The notes below the pieces were generated by a model, which saw only the letters and a list, made by a program, of their open reading frames with translations, was not told the origin of the DNA and did no database searches. DNA of 64,000 nucleotides from Ooceraea biroi (lineage: Eukaryota > Arthropoda > Insecta > Hymenoptera > Formicidae): the NCBI RefSeq assembly GCF_003672135.1, contig NC_039508.1, positions 3,906,001 through 3,970,000 of the forward strand. The letters run 5' to 3'. A program made the translations under genes and the position numbers. Positions 48,830 through 60,787 of this stretch are shown here, in pieces; the first letter of the stretch is position 1, and each line of letters begins with the position of its first letter.

Positions 48830-51701
48830 ATACTTTCACACATATTCCGTATTTGCAATAATTTCAAACATTACTCGCACAATGCGACAGCATTGAATCA
48901 AAGTAAGTTTACGTCCATTGTAATTACATATAATAAACTTGCACACAACCGTTTTTCATTTCTTACAGATACATGTGCAATAATGACTTTGACAGAACCG
49001 TTCCTCTCTTATGTGCATATATAAAACGTCTTGGCAAACTTGTCCTCGCACACTTAGCCTGCTGCACACTGCCTTTTCTTTACAGTTCAGCTAGATATTT
49101 CGTTTATAAGTGGTTTAGTTACACGTTTATTCACGTTAATGCGACGTGCCGTGATCAGTGACACACGACACAGTCATCATGACGGTTTGTCAAAGATTAT
49201 TGCGTCATTTTATTTTAATCTTGTAAATTCGCTAGTCTATCTTTCTTCTGGCTCATATAAAAATAACACGCAATGCGAAGCTATCCAACATTGCTTTGTA
49301 CATTCGCCCGTGCTCCAATGAAACAAAGTTGAACTTAACGAATCTAAACAGAGTGTTCATTGCCAAACTATGAAGATTATCAGGAAAGTATTATAACTTA
49401 ATAGTAGAACCAGTGTGATTATGCCGATATATGGACCGATATGAAGGGAAAGAGCCTGTCACAAGACAGTCATCCCTTGTTCATCAAAACCCCGGTCCAA
49501 TCATGATAACACTTTTTATAGACTTATTTTCACTTTATGTAGACTTAATAAACAAATCGCGCGTGAAAAAAGAAATCTTCTGCCTGATACACGATTTGTA
49601 ATCAGTTCACGTTTCTTTCTCGAGTTTATAACAAAACAAAGCTAATTTTACTAGACTAATACTAGCGATTCTACTTCGTAAGAACGAAAATAGCAATGTT
49701 ATTAATAATAGAATTAATCGTAGTAATAGTATCCCTAATATTTTTAACTGATACTAATTCTAGTAGTACGAAGATAGAACTTTTGTCGTCAATATTACTT
49801 TTATGTTATTTCCATCCATCATTTGTTAACCAGTGTTCAAATAAAAGATTGATCCATTGCGAAATTGTTCGGCCCAAACTATTGTTGACTTGCAATTTTA
49901 ACAAAGGTATCTTTCATGTAAGTGCATTCACATGCGTTGAAGTGTGATTACATATACATATTCTGATAACAAAATAATACGATAGATTATTTTTATTAGA
50001 ATGCATCAGTTAGATCCGTTGATTTTAGCAGCGTCTTCTACTTCACTCTGCATTCAGTTTCCTTTCTCCTCCAAGCGTGAAGATATGATAAATATGTACT
50101 CGGTACGTAAGCATGTCTTTTCTTTTTTAAATAACACAGAGAGTGTAAGTTAAATGCAGCTAAAAAGAGCAGACCTGTACCATTTGGAACATCATCCCAG
50201 TGTATATAACATCTCAATTTACATTAGACGCAACAATCAGTGATTTTTAATAACTGTTAATACGTTTACGATTAATCTCATATTTACACGTTATCGTTGA
50301 ATTAAAACAAAAGCTAATTTGTTATATCTCTTATTTTCTTCTGCGGCAAAAGGACGTGTTGAAAGATCAGTATGTACATTACGCATATTATGAAGCGGAT
50401 TAAGAGATATTATTTTACGAGAGAAAAGAAATAATTATTAGTGGCGTTAAAGCTAAAAGCAAATTCGATCATTTCCGGTATGATCATCATATAGACAAGA
50501 ATCATGAACAACTGTGCCATTAAAATGTGCCCGCGAGAGGATGATATACATATATCTCGCGTATATAGAATGAGACTTTATATACATTAGTGAGTGAGCA
50601 CCGCAGATTTAAAATTAGCTGCGGTAGTGATCGATAAAAAAAAGAAGAAAAAGGAAATGTGGAGTTGAATGTCTTAATTATCTGTTGGTTCAAGTATTAC
50701 TTGAAAACGAAACGTCGTTTCAAGAAGAATATTTTGACTTTGGGCTAAATAACTGTGTAAAAACTAACTACTTGTGTGTGTACACCGACATATTTCTAGA
50801 ACTTAAATCTTTGCTATAACCATAAAAGCTCTTATCGAAATCTCAGTTTACTCGACGCGTAGTCTTAAACGAAACAAAAAAGAAAGAAAAAAAAAAAAAG
50901 AACCGATCTCGAGTATTTGTGCAAATGCATAATCCGGCGTATTATCGAATAACTTATTTGTATTCCTCTGCTTCTCCTTATTCTTATATTGCCTCCAACT
51001 CTTGCGTGAGATCCCTCGGATCTCCATGCTAATAAATTCGATCACGATTACAGACACATAAAGAGCTAACGCTATCAACGCATCGTCCATACAGTTTTCA
51101 GCGAGACTGCTGTTTTACATTCGTCAAGAACTTAAATGTACCGTTCTACCCCTGGTGGTCACAATACAGACTACGATAGCTCAACTATTAATATCTAGCA
51201 GTTATGCTTAAATGCATCACTGACACGATAATACGCAAACAAGCTGTAATCCCCGCGACCCTCGTAACCACCTGTCTCAATGTAAAACAGAGTTAATCCG
51301 CAATACGCTCTCCGTTTCACATCATCTGCATTGCATAACGCGGTTATCCCGTGTCGCTATGTGCGAGCTGGTAAAAATTGCACTGGTTTAACATTCCATG
51401 GGTTCACCGGAAAGTAATTCCGAAAGCAATTCTTAACACCGATATTATTTCTTAATACAAAGTCCGACGTTTGAATTTTGCTAAAAAAAAACCGCACTCT
51501 TTCGGACTTTCTGGTACTGTAAAACTTTTTATAAGAATTAATACAAAGCCTCGCGTTCGAATTTTACTAAAACGATTCACACGTACTTTCCGGTCCCAAC
51601 CCAATACTATCATATAGATGATCTCGACGTATTCCGATACACGAGAGTCAATACAGTAACAATGATTGAAACTGACCGCTGTGCTTACGCGTGGCTCCGA
51701 T
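45010..51701. other. Mask 3' region and intergenic DNA before Sirt1
   Basis: This 6.7-kb AT-rich interval lies between the convergent Mask and Sirt1 stops. Early parts probably belong to a long Mask 3' untranslated region: several AATAAA motifs occur, for example in the cluster at about 47053-47072. Simple repeats: pyrimidine tracts at about 47970-48020 and a (CT)n(CA)n microsatellite at about 48778-48830. A 12-bp inverted pair GTCACATCAGCT / AGCTGATGTGAC lies at about 47730 and 47830. No protein family was recognised on either strand. Confidence 0.6.
48778..48830. repeat. Compound (CT)n(CA)n microsatellite
   Basis: About 27 bases of CT repeat run directly into about 26 bases of CA repeat. 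Confidence 0.95.
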
Positions 51702-54700
51702 TCAATGCTGTGCAGCGTTGTAAGAATTATTCGCCCATTTTGCGTCATTGTTCTGTCCATCGGTATCCGCGTCGGCATCCGCGCTCTCCGACAGATCGTC
51801 GTCCGCGCCTGGGTAGGACGAAATTATTAATATTAATAAAACAGGTAATTAACAAAACGAAGACACACTACATGCACAACACCTGAGAACAATAATAAGA
51901 ACAGAATTAAAACGGAATCGGTGCTTACATGTTTCCTCCTCTTCGTCCTCTTCTTCTTCTCCTGAAGAGGAATCGCTGTCACTGTCTGTGCTTTCGGAAT
52001 TCGCTGACAGCGAGCACTGATCATAATCTTCAGGTTCGGAATAGATCTCCGCGCCAGGGAAAATATACCTTCCCGGTGCCAGTTGATAATATGAGTTCTC
52101 TGCAAAGAATTGTAATTTCGTTAATATCTTTTTAATTCGTTAATAATAAAAAATATTATTCGTGAACAAAACTATCGATATTTCTTGTAACATTCACCAA
52201 TTACAGTTTGTATTATTTAATTATAATGCAAACTGTGTAAGTTAGATAGTTTTGTGTAATTAAATTTCCTTAAAATCGATCACTATAAATGCTTTTTAGT
52301 ATTCATTCTCGCCTTCAAATTTTAAAGAATAATTTAATAAATAAAAGAGTAAGTGCGAGAGTGAATGATAGACATGTACCTGGAAGTCTAGTAGCGAGGC
52401 TCTCCCGAACTTTTGGATGCCAGCAGTGTCTCTCCAACCTTCTGTTTTTTAACTCGGTGATATCGAACTTCTCTGTGCTGTCGATGCTGTTGCAACTGTC
52501 GCCTATGCCGGAGTCCAACACGGAATCCACCGAGGCTTGTCTAGGCTTCGGTGTAGCCTTGTCCGACTCGATAGCGGCCTCCGTTGTAGCGTCGTCGTAT
52601 TTGCTCGACTTCCCGCGGTTGTTGTACGATTTGTGCGACTCCAGGCGGTTTTCGTTTGCGGTTCCGAGTTCGGCTTCCGAGGGAAGAGACAACGTCGTCG
52701 GCACTTGGCGTTTCTCGGGATCGTTGGACTCCGACGTCGACTCCGCAGGTGCAATATGAAAGTTATTTTCTGGCGGGGTCGTGTCAGTGCTGGACGATGT
52801 GGTACTCGTGGCCTCCCCCTCGCTCCTTGCACTCCCCAAATTGATCCTTTTAGGACTGTTCTCTATGCTGGTGTCGCCCGATCGTCTCTTCGGACTCTCT
52901 CCCAAAAGATTGAAACTCTCCTCCGCGTTTTCCATGTGACCGGTGTGGAAAGGCGATGCACAGATGCTGACGTCTTCCGTATGCTGCGACGTCGCGTTCG
53001 CGGCGATCAACAGACTGTCCTGGCTCTCGGTCGAAGATATGTTGTGTGGCTTTAGATCGACTTCGACGCTGTCGCGTGATATCTCGGTATTGGTTGTCGT
53101 ATCCTGACTCTGTTCCCAGACGTCGTCAGTGAGGCATCGCTGCGGCAAGAGCTGCGATGCCTCCTTCAGGATCTTGTCGTGCCAACAGACTTCATTGTAG
53201 GCGTCGTCCAATCTGTAGAATTCCGAAAGAAATCAACGTTTCAATTATCATTATTAAAATTGTTTTAATTATTATAATTGAAATACTGCTTAAATTTTTC
53301 TTACACAAAATGGAATAACTTCTTACGTACAAATGGCATATTTGATTTATGATAATGTCGCCGTCGCCCAACAGCTCAACGTCAAACTTGAGATGCAGCA
53401 GCGGCTCCCGATTAATGAGGATCTGTGGTACGTGCGACGGAATAGACGAAGGAATTAGAGCAACCGGCCGAACTTTCAGGGACGATCCGATCACAATAAG
53501 AAGATCACACTCATCCTTGTCCTTGGCCATTGCGTCATGGAAAGCATCTGGAAGTCCTTCGCCGAAGAAGACGATATCTGGCTTCATTATACCTTGCGAC
53601 ACCAGATCTGCAAAGAGAGCGTGCAAGATTATATTTAATTTATAATTTAAAAAAATTAAGTAATAATGATTTTAACACATTCGCCGGCCACACAGTTCTA
53701 CGATATTTTTTTTTCATACTTAGACGGCGTCCAACTAAGGCTCTCGCGTCAGAACCGCCGACTGCAAATGTGTCGATTAATTAAAAATGGTCTAAAGTGG
53801 CTTTTTTTTTACTTTTGTTCCGTTAATCGTAACAGTTCTGCCGAATCGAGGAAAGTGACAAAATGATAAACGGTAAACTTGAAACAGCGGGAAAACACGG
53901 CACTCACGCAGGCAAATCCAATCTTAAAAGTTTACCTTTATGCGCTTAATAAGCGAACTTTTATTTGCAGTTACGATTGATGTACCGACATATGTGCGTT
54001 GGATCAGTAACTTCGTTTAGTTCGAGACGCATTCCGAGAAGAGCAGATAACGTTCTCTCATTGGCCATCGACTCGCGACACTATAGCAAAGGCTAATAAC
54101 GGAAAACTATCACTAAAGATAGCTAACTGTCCGTATCTCAGAGAAATCGAGAAGCCATTACGAAATAAACTGCAAATAAATATACTATCAGCAAAAATCA
54201 CGTGGGAGCAAACTGCTTTATTTACCTCGGTAGTTCTCGCTAGAGTCAGTTTGCGACAAAGAAGGCAATGTGTTCACACGACACTTCGGACATGTAGGTA
54301 TCCTCTGTGCAAAAATATCTTCCCTGATGTCATCCGCCCTAACTTGGTACTTGCACCTAGTGCATGACGCGGTAGCGAAGGAGCCTTTGACAAAAAAATA
54401 TTCACAAATTATAGTTTGTATTATTTAATTATAATACAAACTGTGTAAGTTAGATAGTTTTGAGTAATTAAATTTGCTTAAAATCGATCGCGATAAATAT
54501 TTTAATATTCATTCTCGCCTTCAAATTTTAAGGAATAATTTAATAAATAAAAGAATAATTTTCTCCAGTAACCATTAATTCTAGAAGCTATTAATCGTGC
54601 AGCATATACTCATTCAGCAAAATACTAAAATTTAAAATTTTTTAAATATTAAAAATACTAAAATTTATTAGTATAAAAATTATATACGATATAATATTCA

Positions 54701-57413
54701 CAAAAAGATATGTTCTTAAAATACCAGCCAAGTATTCTCTGAACATATAATTGTAATTACACCTACCGTGACATTCAATCACGTTTTCAATACCAGCGAC
54801 TTGCTCCAGAGTATCAATATTTTGTGAATAATTCCTCAAGAGCTTCTTCTGCTTGTCTAACATTTTAATGAACCTGTGGCAAGGACTGGGTTTAAATTGC
54901 CCTGGGTATATTTCGCGTGCAAACTTGTAGAATGGCCTGGGGTCTCGACTGAAGTAATTGATATCAAACATAGCCTGAAAATAATTCGGGAAATAATTTA
55001 GGAATTAATTTTACTCGCAAGTTACAACTGTAAGTTTTAATATCAATTACAAGGAAGCTGCTGTGAAATTTCAAGATACCTGCGGGTCTGGTAAATCCGG
55101 AAAGTCTTGCGCTAGTCTCGAATAAATACCGTCCCTACTTCTAAAATCGGGAATACCGCAACTGACGCTAACGCCCGCACCAGTCAGTACTATGATGTTT
55201 TTACTATTGCGTATTAACCGCATCACGTCCGACAAGGTGTTTATGTGTTTGAGCTTCTGTCGTCTCGGAGGTTCTGACATCATGTTGATTATAATCTGGA
55301 ATTCCGACGGTTTATTATTATATAATTATTTTTTCGAGTAAACTTTAAAGTAGAAATAATGCTGCACCGCGTACCTTCCATAGCGTGAGATCATCTACTT
55401 GCTCAGGGATCTGTGTAGAATCCATAAGGAGATGATGCAGGAGATCCCTCGGATCTGCACCCGTCAACATCTGCTTCTGTATCCATGAAGAAGCGTTTCT
55501 CCACTGATGATTGACTTCTGCTTCTCCAGAGAGATCAGACAGACCCGACAGATCTGACAAATGTGAAACGGTGGAGGATACTTCATCCTTCTCATCTGCA
55601 GTATCGATTCTGAAAAGATATTAATATAAATAAAACAAACACTGACTCACTCTTTACAGAAATGTATTTCCTTGAACACCGCAAATGAAACTTACGGGCA
55701 ACTGGTATCGTTACTGGTGGAATCAACTCTTGATGACGGTGATATTAGACTTGTCGTAGCAGGAGATATAGATACTGATTTGGATTCGTCGCTCAAATCA
55801 TTGAAGCCACTGTCTGTGCCAAGTGTTTCTGTATAAAAGCACGTTTAATAATTTAGATTGACGTCAAAATAATTAATAATAAAAGAAATAAAATATTACA
55901 AAATGGGAAATAAAATACATATCAAAGATAAATATCATAAATGTTACACTAGCTTCAATTTTTATTCTATTACATATTTTTTATAATTATCTGTATTGAT
56001 TTATGAAGAATGACTATTTATGAAATTTAATTACTTTTTTAATTTTTTAAGTTTATTTTAATCTTTTTAATTAATTTTAATCTTTTAACTTTTTTAACTT
56101 ATTAGTAATATGTATTTAAATAAAGGAAACATTTACTCTTTAGAAAATTATTTAGTCTAATTGAATAATTAGGCGTTAAGATCAAAACCTTGGTAAATTT
56201 TACGTTTTTTTACATTTTTTACGTTTGGAGAGAGAAACTCAATTGTTTATTATGTTTTGAAAAGAAAATATCCTTTTAATGCTTTTTTAATAATTTGGTC
56301 CAGAAAAAGTCATATTCATTTGTAATTATATGTATTCTTCCTTCCTACTTTTAATTTTATGATTATTTCTCTCTCATGTATAATTTATTTCTATAGATAT
56401 CTAACCTTATATTTAATTCAGCTATTCAATGTTAAAATACAAGAAATAAGAATATACTTTATTTATCTGAATATAATGATCATAAAATGTACAACCAAAC
56501 AAAATTACAATTTAGAAACTAATAATTCCATATATAGAAACATTATTTTATGTCAAATAATGAATAATTTGAATAGATATTTCGCTCCAACATTTCAACG
56601 AAATGGCGGGAGCGTACCGCGCGCGCACGGTGCAAGCTCTCTTCGTTTCTCCACGTCCGATCATTCTGCACATTTCGTGTTCTTCGCTCCTTCTTTCTCT
56701 CTCCCTAAAATCTGTATATATTATTCATCTCGCTTTACATGCGAAAAGCGCAACTCGAACGACAGACCTATCAGAAAACACGCGCGTTGGAGGAAGAAGG
56801 AACGAAAGAATGAAGTACAGAAGGTGCAGGTGAAAAGGGTACCAATCGTGCGAATGCCATCTGTGAACGTCGACGAAGAGCACGACGTACGCCCGTACGT
56901 ACGCGCAGAGTCCCGAGTCTTCGAACTCGATCGATCGATCGACGCTTGGTATTCAAAAATCAGAACACCAATTTACTCATCAATAAAATGCTAAAAAGAG
57001 GAGAAACCGCGCAACGAAATCGCATCGGCGGAAACGCTCGATCGTCACGATCGAGCGAGAGGAACGAGACGATCGGAAAGTTACGACGCAATTGAGCGTA
57101 GCTAACATGGCGGCCGTTCTGGGTTGGACGAGCGACCGACGGAACCGAAAGACCGCGAACGCGACGACGGGCCAAAAGGCGCTCAATGGCCGCCATCTTG
57201 CGTGCGAGGCACCCGCGAATTTTCGTGGTACGTGCGGTCACACGCAATTTAGGCGATTTCGATACCTTCGAGATCGTCGTGCGAGCTGTCGCGCGGTGTC
57301 CTGCCGGGCCGCGGATCCATCAAGGCCGTCCTGATGCTCCCGTGTTCGTCACCGTCGACCTTACGCCGTTTCACCGGGGACGAATATTCTAGCAGCTCCG
57401 AGCCCGACGCCAT
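51702..57413 (-). CDS. Sirt1: Sirt1, NAD-dependent protein deacetylase
   Basis: Ten minus-strand exons join in phase to 828 residues: 57266-57413, 55696-55828, 55375-55609, 55080-55295, 54767-54974, 54226-54384, 53331-53607, 52380-53212, 51929-52099, 51702-51808. Exon 1 starts MASGSELLEY and holds a nuclear localisation motif (PVKRRKVD). The sirtuin core runs from about 165 to 475: GAGVSVSCGIPDFR (211-224), QNIDTLEQVAG, catalytic His313 in ECHGS, zinc Cys321, 324, 345 and 348, and LLIVIGSSLKVRPVALIPSS. Exon 8 adds a long Ser/Thr/acidic tail. Exon 9 carries the SIRT1-specific ESA region (APGRYIFPGAEIYSEPED) that packs on the core, followed by an acidic run. Sirt1 deacetylates histones and transcription factors, linking NAD+ to gene silencing and metabolism. 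Head-to-head with Uba3. Confidence 0.96.
52193..52350. repeat. Sirt1 intronic direct repeat, copy A
   Basis: This lies between exons 9 and 8. It shares about 155 bp (over 85 percent identical by eye) with 54400-54555 in the same orientation, including AACTGTGTAAGTTAGATAGT and ATTCATTCTCGCCTTCAAAT. It ends about 30 bp from exon 8. Confidence 0.85.
53640..54225. other. Sirt1 intron between exons 6 and 7
   Basis: About 600 bp between the zinc-ribbon exon and the exon that resumes at DLVSQGIMKPD. It is longer than most introns of this gene. No coding content or known element was recognised. Confidence 0.4.
54400..54555. repeat. Sirt1 intronic direct repeat, copy B
   Basis: Second copy of the intronic repeat seen at 52193-52350, lying about 15 bp beyond exon 6 in the intron between exons 5 and 6, 2.2 kb from copy A. 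Confidence 0.85.
55829..57265. other. Sirt1 intron 1
   Basis: The first half is AT-rich. From about 56590 to 57265 it is CpG-rich, with ATGGCGGCC (57107) and AATGGCCGCCAT (57184) motifs resembling YY1/Pho sites. These may be an intragenic regulatory element or a second promoter. No coding exon was recognised. Confidence 0.4.
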
Positions 57414-58950
57414 TTTCGACAGCAATGCAACGCATCGTGCGACACACTCTGCTCGGTCTTCCGCCCCACCAGAGGTCGCGCCAATCGTTCAGGCTGTTCC
57501 CCCACCCTCTTCACGATTTGTCTCTTCCGTGGCACGCCCCTTCGCGTTAATGCACTCGACGATGACAAATGTCAAACGGACGATGCCCCGTTCACGTGGT
57601 TGTCGCAGTTATTCGCGCGCTGCGATTGCGAGCTCTCTCGTGTCGACTTTTCACGATTCTTTTTGAATGTTCTGCATTGTTGATCTTGATGAAGGATCTT
57701 TTGCTGCTGATCGTGAACCGATCTGTAAGGAAGAAAAGGAGGATAGGAGAAAAAGAGTAATACCATATTCCAACCTAAAAAGTCCTTTAATAAAAATTCT
57801 TGCGATGAAGATTCTAATTCTTAGAACTCCTTCTTCGGTGATTGATGGAAATGTGGTTTTTAAATGTTGATGTGGCTTTATTTGCGAAAAATTGAATGAA
57901 AACAGTTATATTTTAAGGATTAGTTGGTTAAGCAGTAGTTAGATGCTTGTAAGACACATAAAAAGTTGGAACTCGTAATTCATCAATATATCGCTTTCTT
58001 GATATACTAGTATAGCAAAATTATTTATAAGTAACAATCTGATTATTATTCATACTTTTGATCCTTTTCATATTTTATATAATATTTTTTCAGTCATCCT
58101 TTCATTGAGTTTTGATAAATAGTAAGCTGATGCAAATTAAGCTTGGCATAAATTTCGAAAATAGTTTTTATATATCATTTGTACATTAATTTTGCCTAAA
58201 CTTTGCCATATTTTTATTTAAATAATTAAATAATTAAAATCTATTAAATGATAAATATACTCGATAGACGTCAGCATAACAATTGGATGATTCAGGTACA
58301 GTATGGCCAATAAGTGGACTCGAGATCCGAAAGTAGTCTGCGCCGATTCGGTCTGCGCAAGTCATTTTGTTAAAGGTCACCAATCAAATTCAGCAATTCA
58401 ATATAATAAATAGACGCACGGTTTTATGATCAGCTTCTTATAAATTATATTTGTATTGATGTGTACATATGGTGACAAGAATAAATTTTAAAAAGTATTG
58501 ATTTATAAAACAAAAGGGTGCAGTGTAAAAATACGTGAATAAATTGAAAAATTGTGACTTATGACAGAGTATTATTCATACTTTATTCGATGCTGGCGGT
58601 TAATCAGGTAAAATGAGCGCACTTGGCTCAAAATGCAAAAGTGCCAACACTGTACATAACACTTCGGCCGCAATCACAAGAAGAGGAGAAGCCGACACTG
58701 ACCTAACCTATCAGTTGTATCATGGTTGATTGTCGTTCGGATTTGCATCGAAGACAAATTTGTCATTATCAGGACATGTATGGCTAGAACAAAAAAATTG
58801 ATACTTTAAAAAGAAAACCAGAAATACGCGACGGAAACGAAGCAGATTCAGTTTGCACTGTGTCCGAATAAAAATTGTTTCTCGACTTGAAACGTAATTT
58901 ACAGTCGACTCTGACTCGTAGATTTATCATACTTTAATTGATCGGTAATA
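57414..58950. promoter_or_regulatory. Divergent promoter region between Sirt1 and Uba3
   Basis: Sirt1 (-) and Uba3 (+) start 1.5 kb apart and head-to-head. The Sirt1-proximal part (57414-57660) is CpG-rich; the rest is AT-rich. A THAP-like coding remnant may lie at 58300-58415. CCTAACCTA lies near 58700, upstream of the Uba3 start. Individual transcription starts cannot be placed. Confidence 0.45.
58300..58415 (+). other. Possible THAP zinc-finger remnant
   Basis: Reading from ATG at about 58303 gives a short peptide with NKWTRDPKVVCADSVCASHF followed by VKGHQSN. The C-x2-H-F plus (V)xGxxS pattern is reminiscent of the C-terminal half of a THAP domain, common in insect transposases. Only about 37 codons are open, and the N-terminal zinc ligands are absent. 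It is probably a decayed fragment or a coincidence. Confidence 0.25.
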
Positions 58951-60787
58951 ATGAGTCCCGATCAGACGCATAGACGATGGAGCAATTTGCAAAAAGTGCT
59001 GGAGAGGTCGGGTCCGTTTTGTCGACCAGATTTTGAGCCTTCTCCGGAGACCCTGCAGTTCCTTCTGGAGAATTGCAAGGTGTTGGTTGTCGGTGCGGGT
59101 GGTCTGGGATGCGAGTTACTCAAGAATCTGGTTCTGATGGGATTCAGGCAGATCCATGTGATCGATATGGATACGATTGAGTTGTCTAATCTGAACCGGT
59201 ATGTAAGATTTACATGAATGAAATGAATTTACATTGCATGGAAGACGCATTTTCCTGAGTTGAGTATCACACATATGAGATTTATCTCCAATATTTTCTT
59301 TTTTAATTCTATAAAGAAAGGAAACGAATTAACAAGTTCTGCTAGATTTTTCTGTTTTTTTTTTCATTTTTTTGTTATTTTAGATGTTAGATAAATTAAT
59401 GCAAAGTATGGGATAATTTGTACATTTGCAGACAGTTCTTGTTCCGCCACAAAGACATAGGATCTTACAAGGCAGAGGTAGCCGCCAAGTTCATCAACTC
59501 GAGGATCCCCGGTTGTAACATAATGCCTCACAATTGCGAGATACAAGCTAAGGACGAGTCATTTTATCAACAGTTCCACATGGTGATATGCGGACTGGAC
59601 TCAATCGTTGCGAGAAGATGGCTCAACGGTATGCTGCACTCCTTACTCGTCTACGAGAATGGTGAACTGGACAAGTCTAGCATCACACCGTTGATCGATG
59701 GTGGAACCGAAGCTTTCAAAGGCAACGCACGAGTTATATACCCTGGACTGAGTCCGTGCATCGAATGTATCTTGGATCTCTACCCTCCGCAAGTGAGCAG
59801 AATTTTCCATATAGTTATTTGAAGACTTTCGTTGATCCTAGATACTTGTACCATGTTAGAGATTTGCTTCTACTTCACATAGGTCACATATCCTTTATGT
59901 ACGATAGCCAATACTCCACGCCTACCGGAGCATTGCGTAGAGTACGTAAAGGTGATTCAGTGGCCGAAGGAGAACCCGTTCGACTGCGCAATCGACGGCG
60001 ATGATCCCCAACATATAAACTGGATCTATGAGAAATCGAACGAGAGAGCGGCACAGTTCGGCATACAGGGCTTGACGTACAGACTCGTGCAGGGTGTCGT
60101 GAAGAACATCATACCGGCTGTGGCGTCGACGAACGCCGTTATTGCCGCAGCTTGCGCGACGGAAGCGTTCAAACTCGCGACCAATTGTAACGCAACTTTA
60201 AATAATTACATGGTAATTATGGCAAGCCAGTGACAATTAGTTCAATGTGCTAGTTTGTTGACGGAGTCCTCGGTGCGTCTTGGACAGAGGCCACATTTTA
60301 AATACAACTAAGTTTGATTTGCGTGTTACATAATCGTATTAATAACGAGTCCGGTGAGATTAATAATAAAAATAAATAAAAATAAATCTTTCATTTGAAG
60401 GTGCTCAACAATCTAGACGGAGTTTACACGTACACTTATGAGGCGGAGAGGAAAGAAGATTGCCTGACGTGTAGTCAGGTAGTACGAGAGATTGAGATCA
60501 AGGACCCGAAATACAAACTGCAAGACTTGATAGAGTTCCTGTGCAATCAACCAGATATGCAAATGAAAACCCCCGGCCTTACAGCGTGCGTAGACGGCAA
60601 GAATAAGACTCTATACATGTGCACGGTGAAGAGCATCGAGGAGAGGACTCGCGAGAACCTGTCGAAAACTTTGATCGAGCTGGGCTTAACGAACGACAGC
60701 ACGATTAATGTCGCTGACGTCACCACTCCGAATATAATCACCCTGAAATTGAAATTTCTACGGGGCGATAGTGCGGGTGCGCAGTAA
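58951..60787 (+). CDS. Uba3: Uba3, catalytic subunit of the NEDD8-activating enzyme
   Basis: Exons 58951-59198, 59432-59792, 59883-60212 and 60401-60787 join in phase to 441 residues (human UBA3 has 463). The nucleotide-binding motif is VLVVGAGGLGCELLKNL (about 44-60), followed by the DMDTIELSNLNRQFLF adenylation block. The thioester cysteine is C209 in YPLCTIANTPRLPEHC. The C-terminal ubiquitin-fold domain includes CLTCSQ, KNKTLYMCTVKSIEERTREN and ADVTTPN, and binds the E2 Ubc12. With APP-BP1 (NAE1) it activates NEDD8 for cullin neddylation. The ATG opens the normal short N-terminal extension. A 64-bp polar tail region beyond the family end is not seen; the protein stops soon after the last strand. 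Confidence 0.96.
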
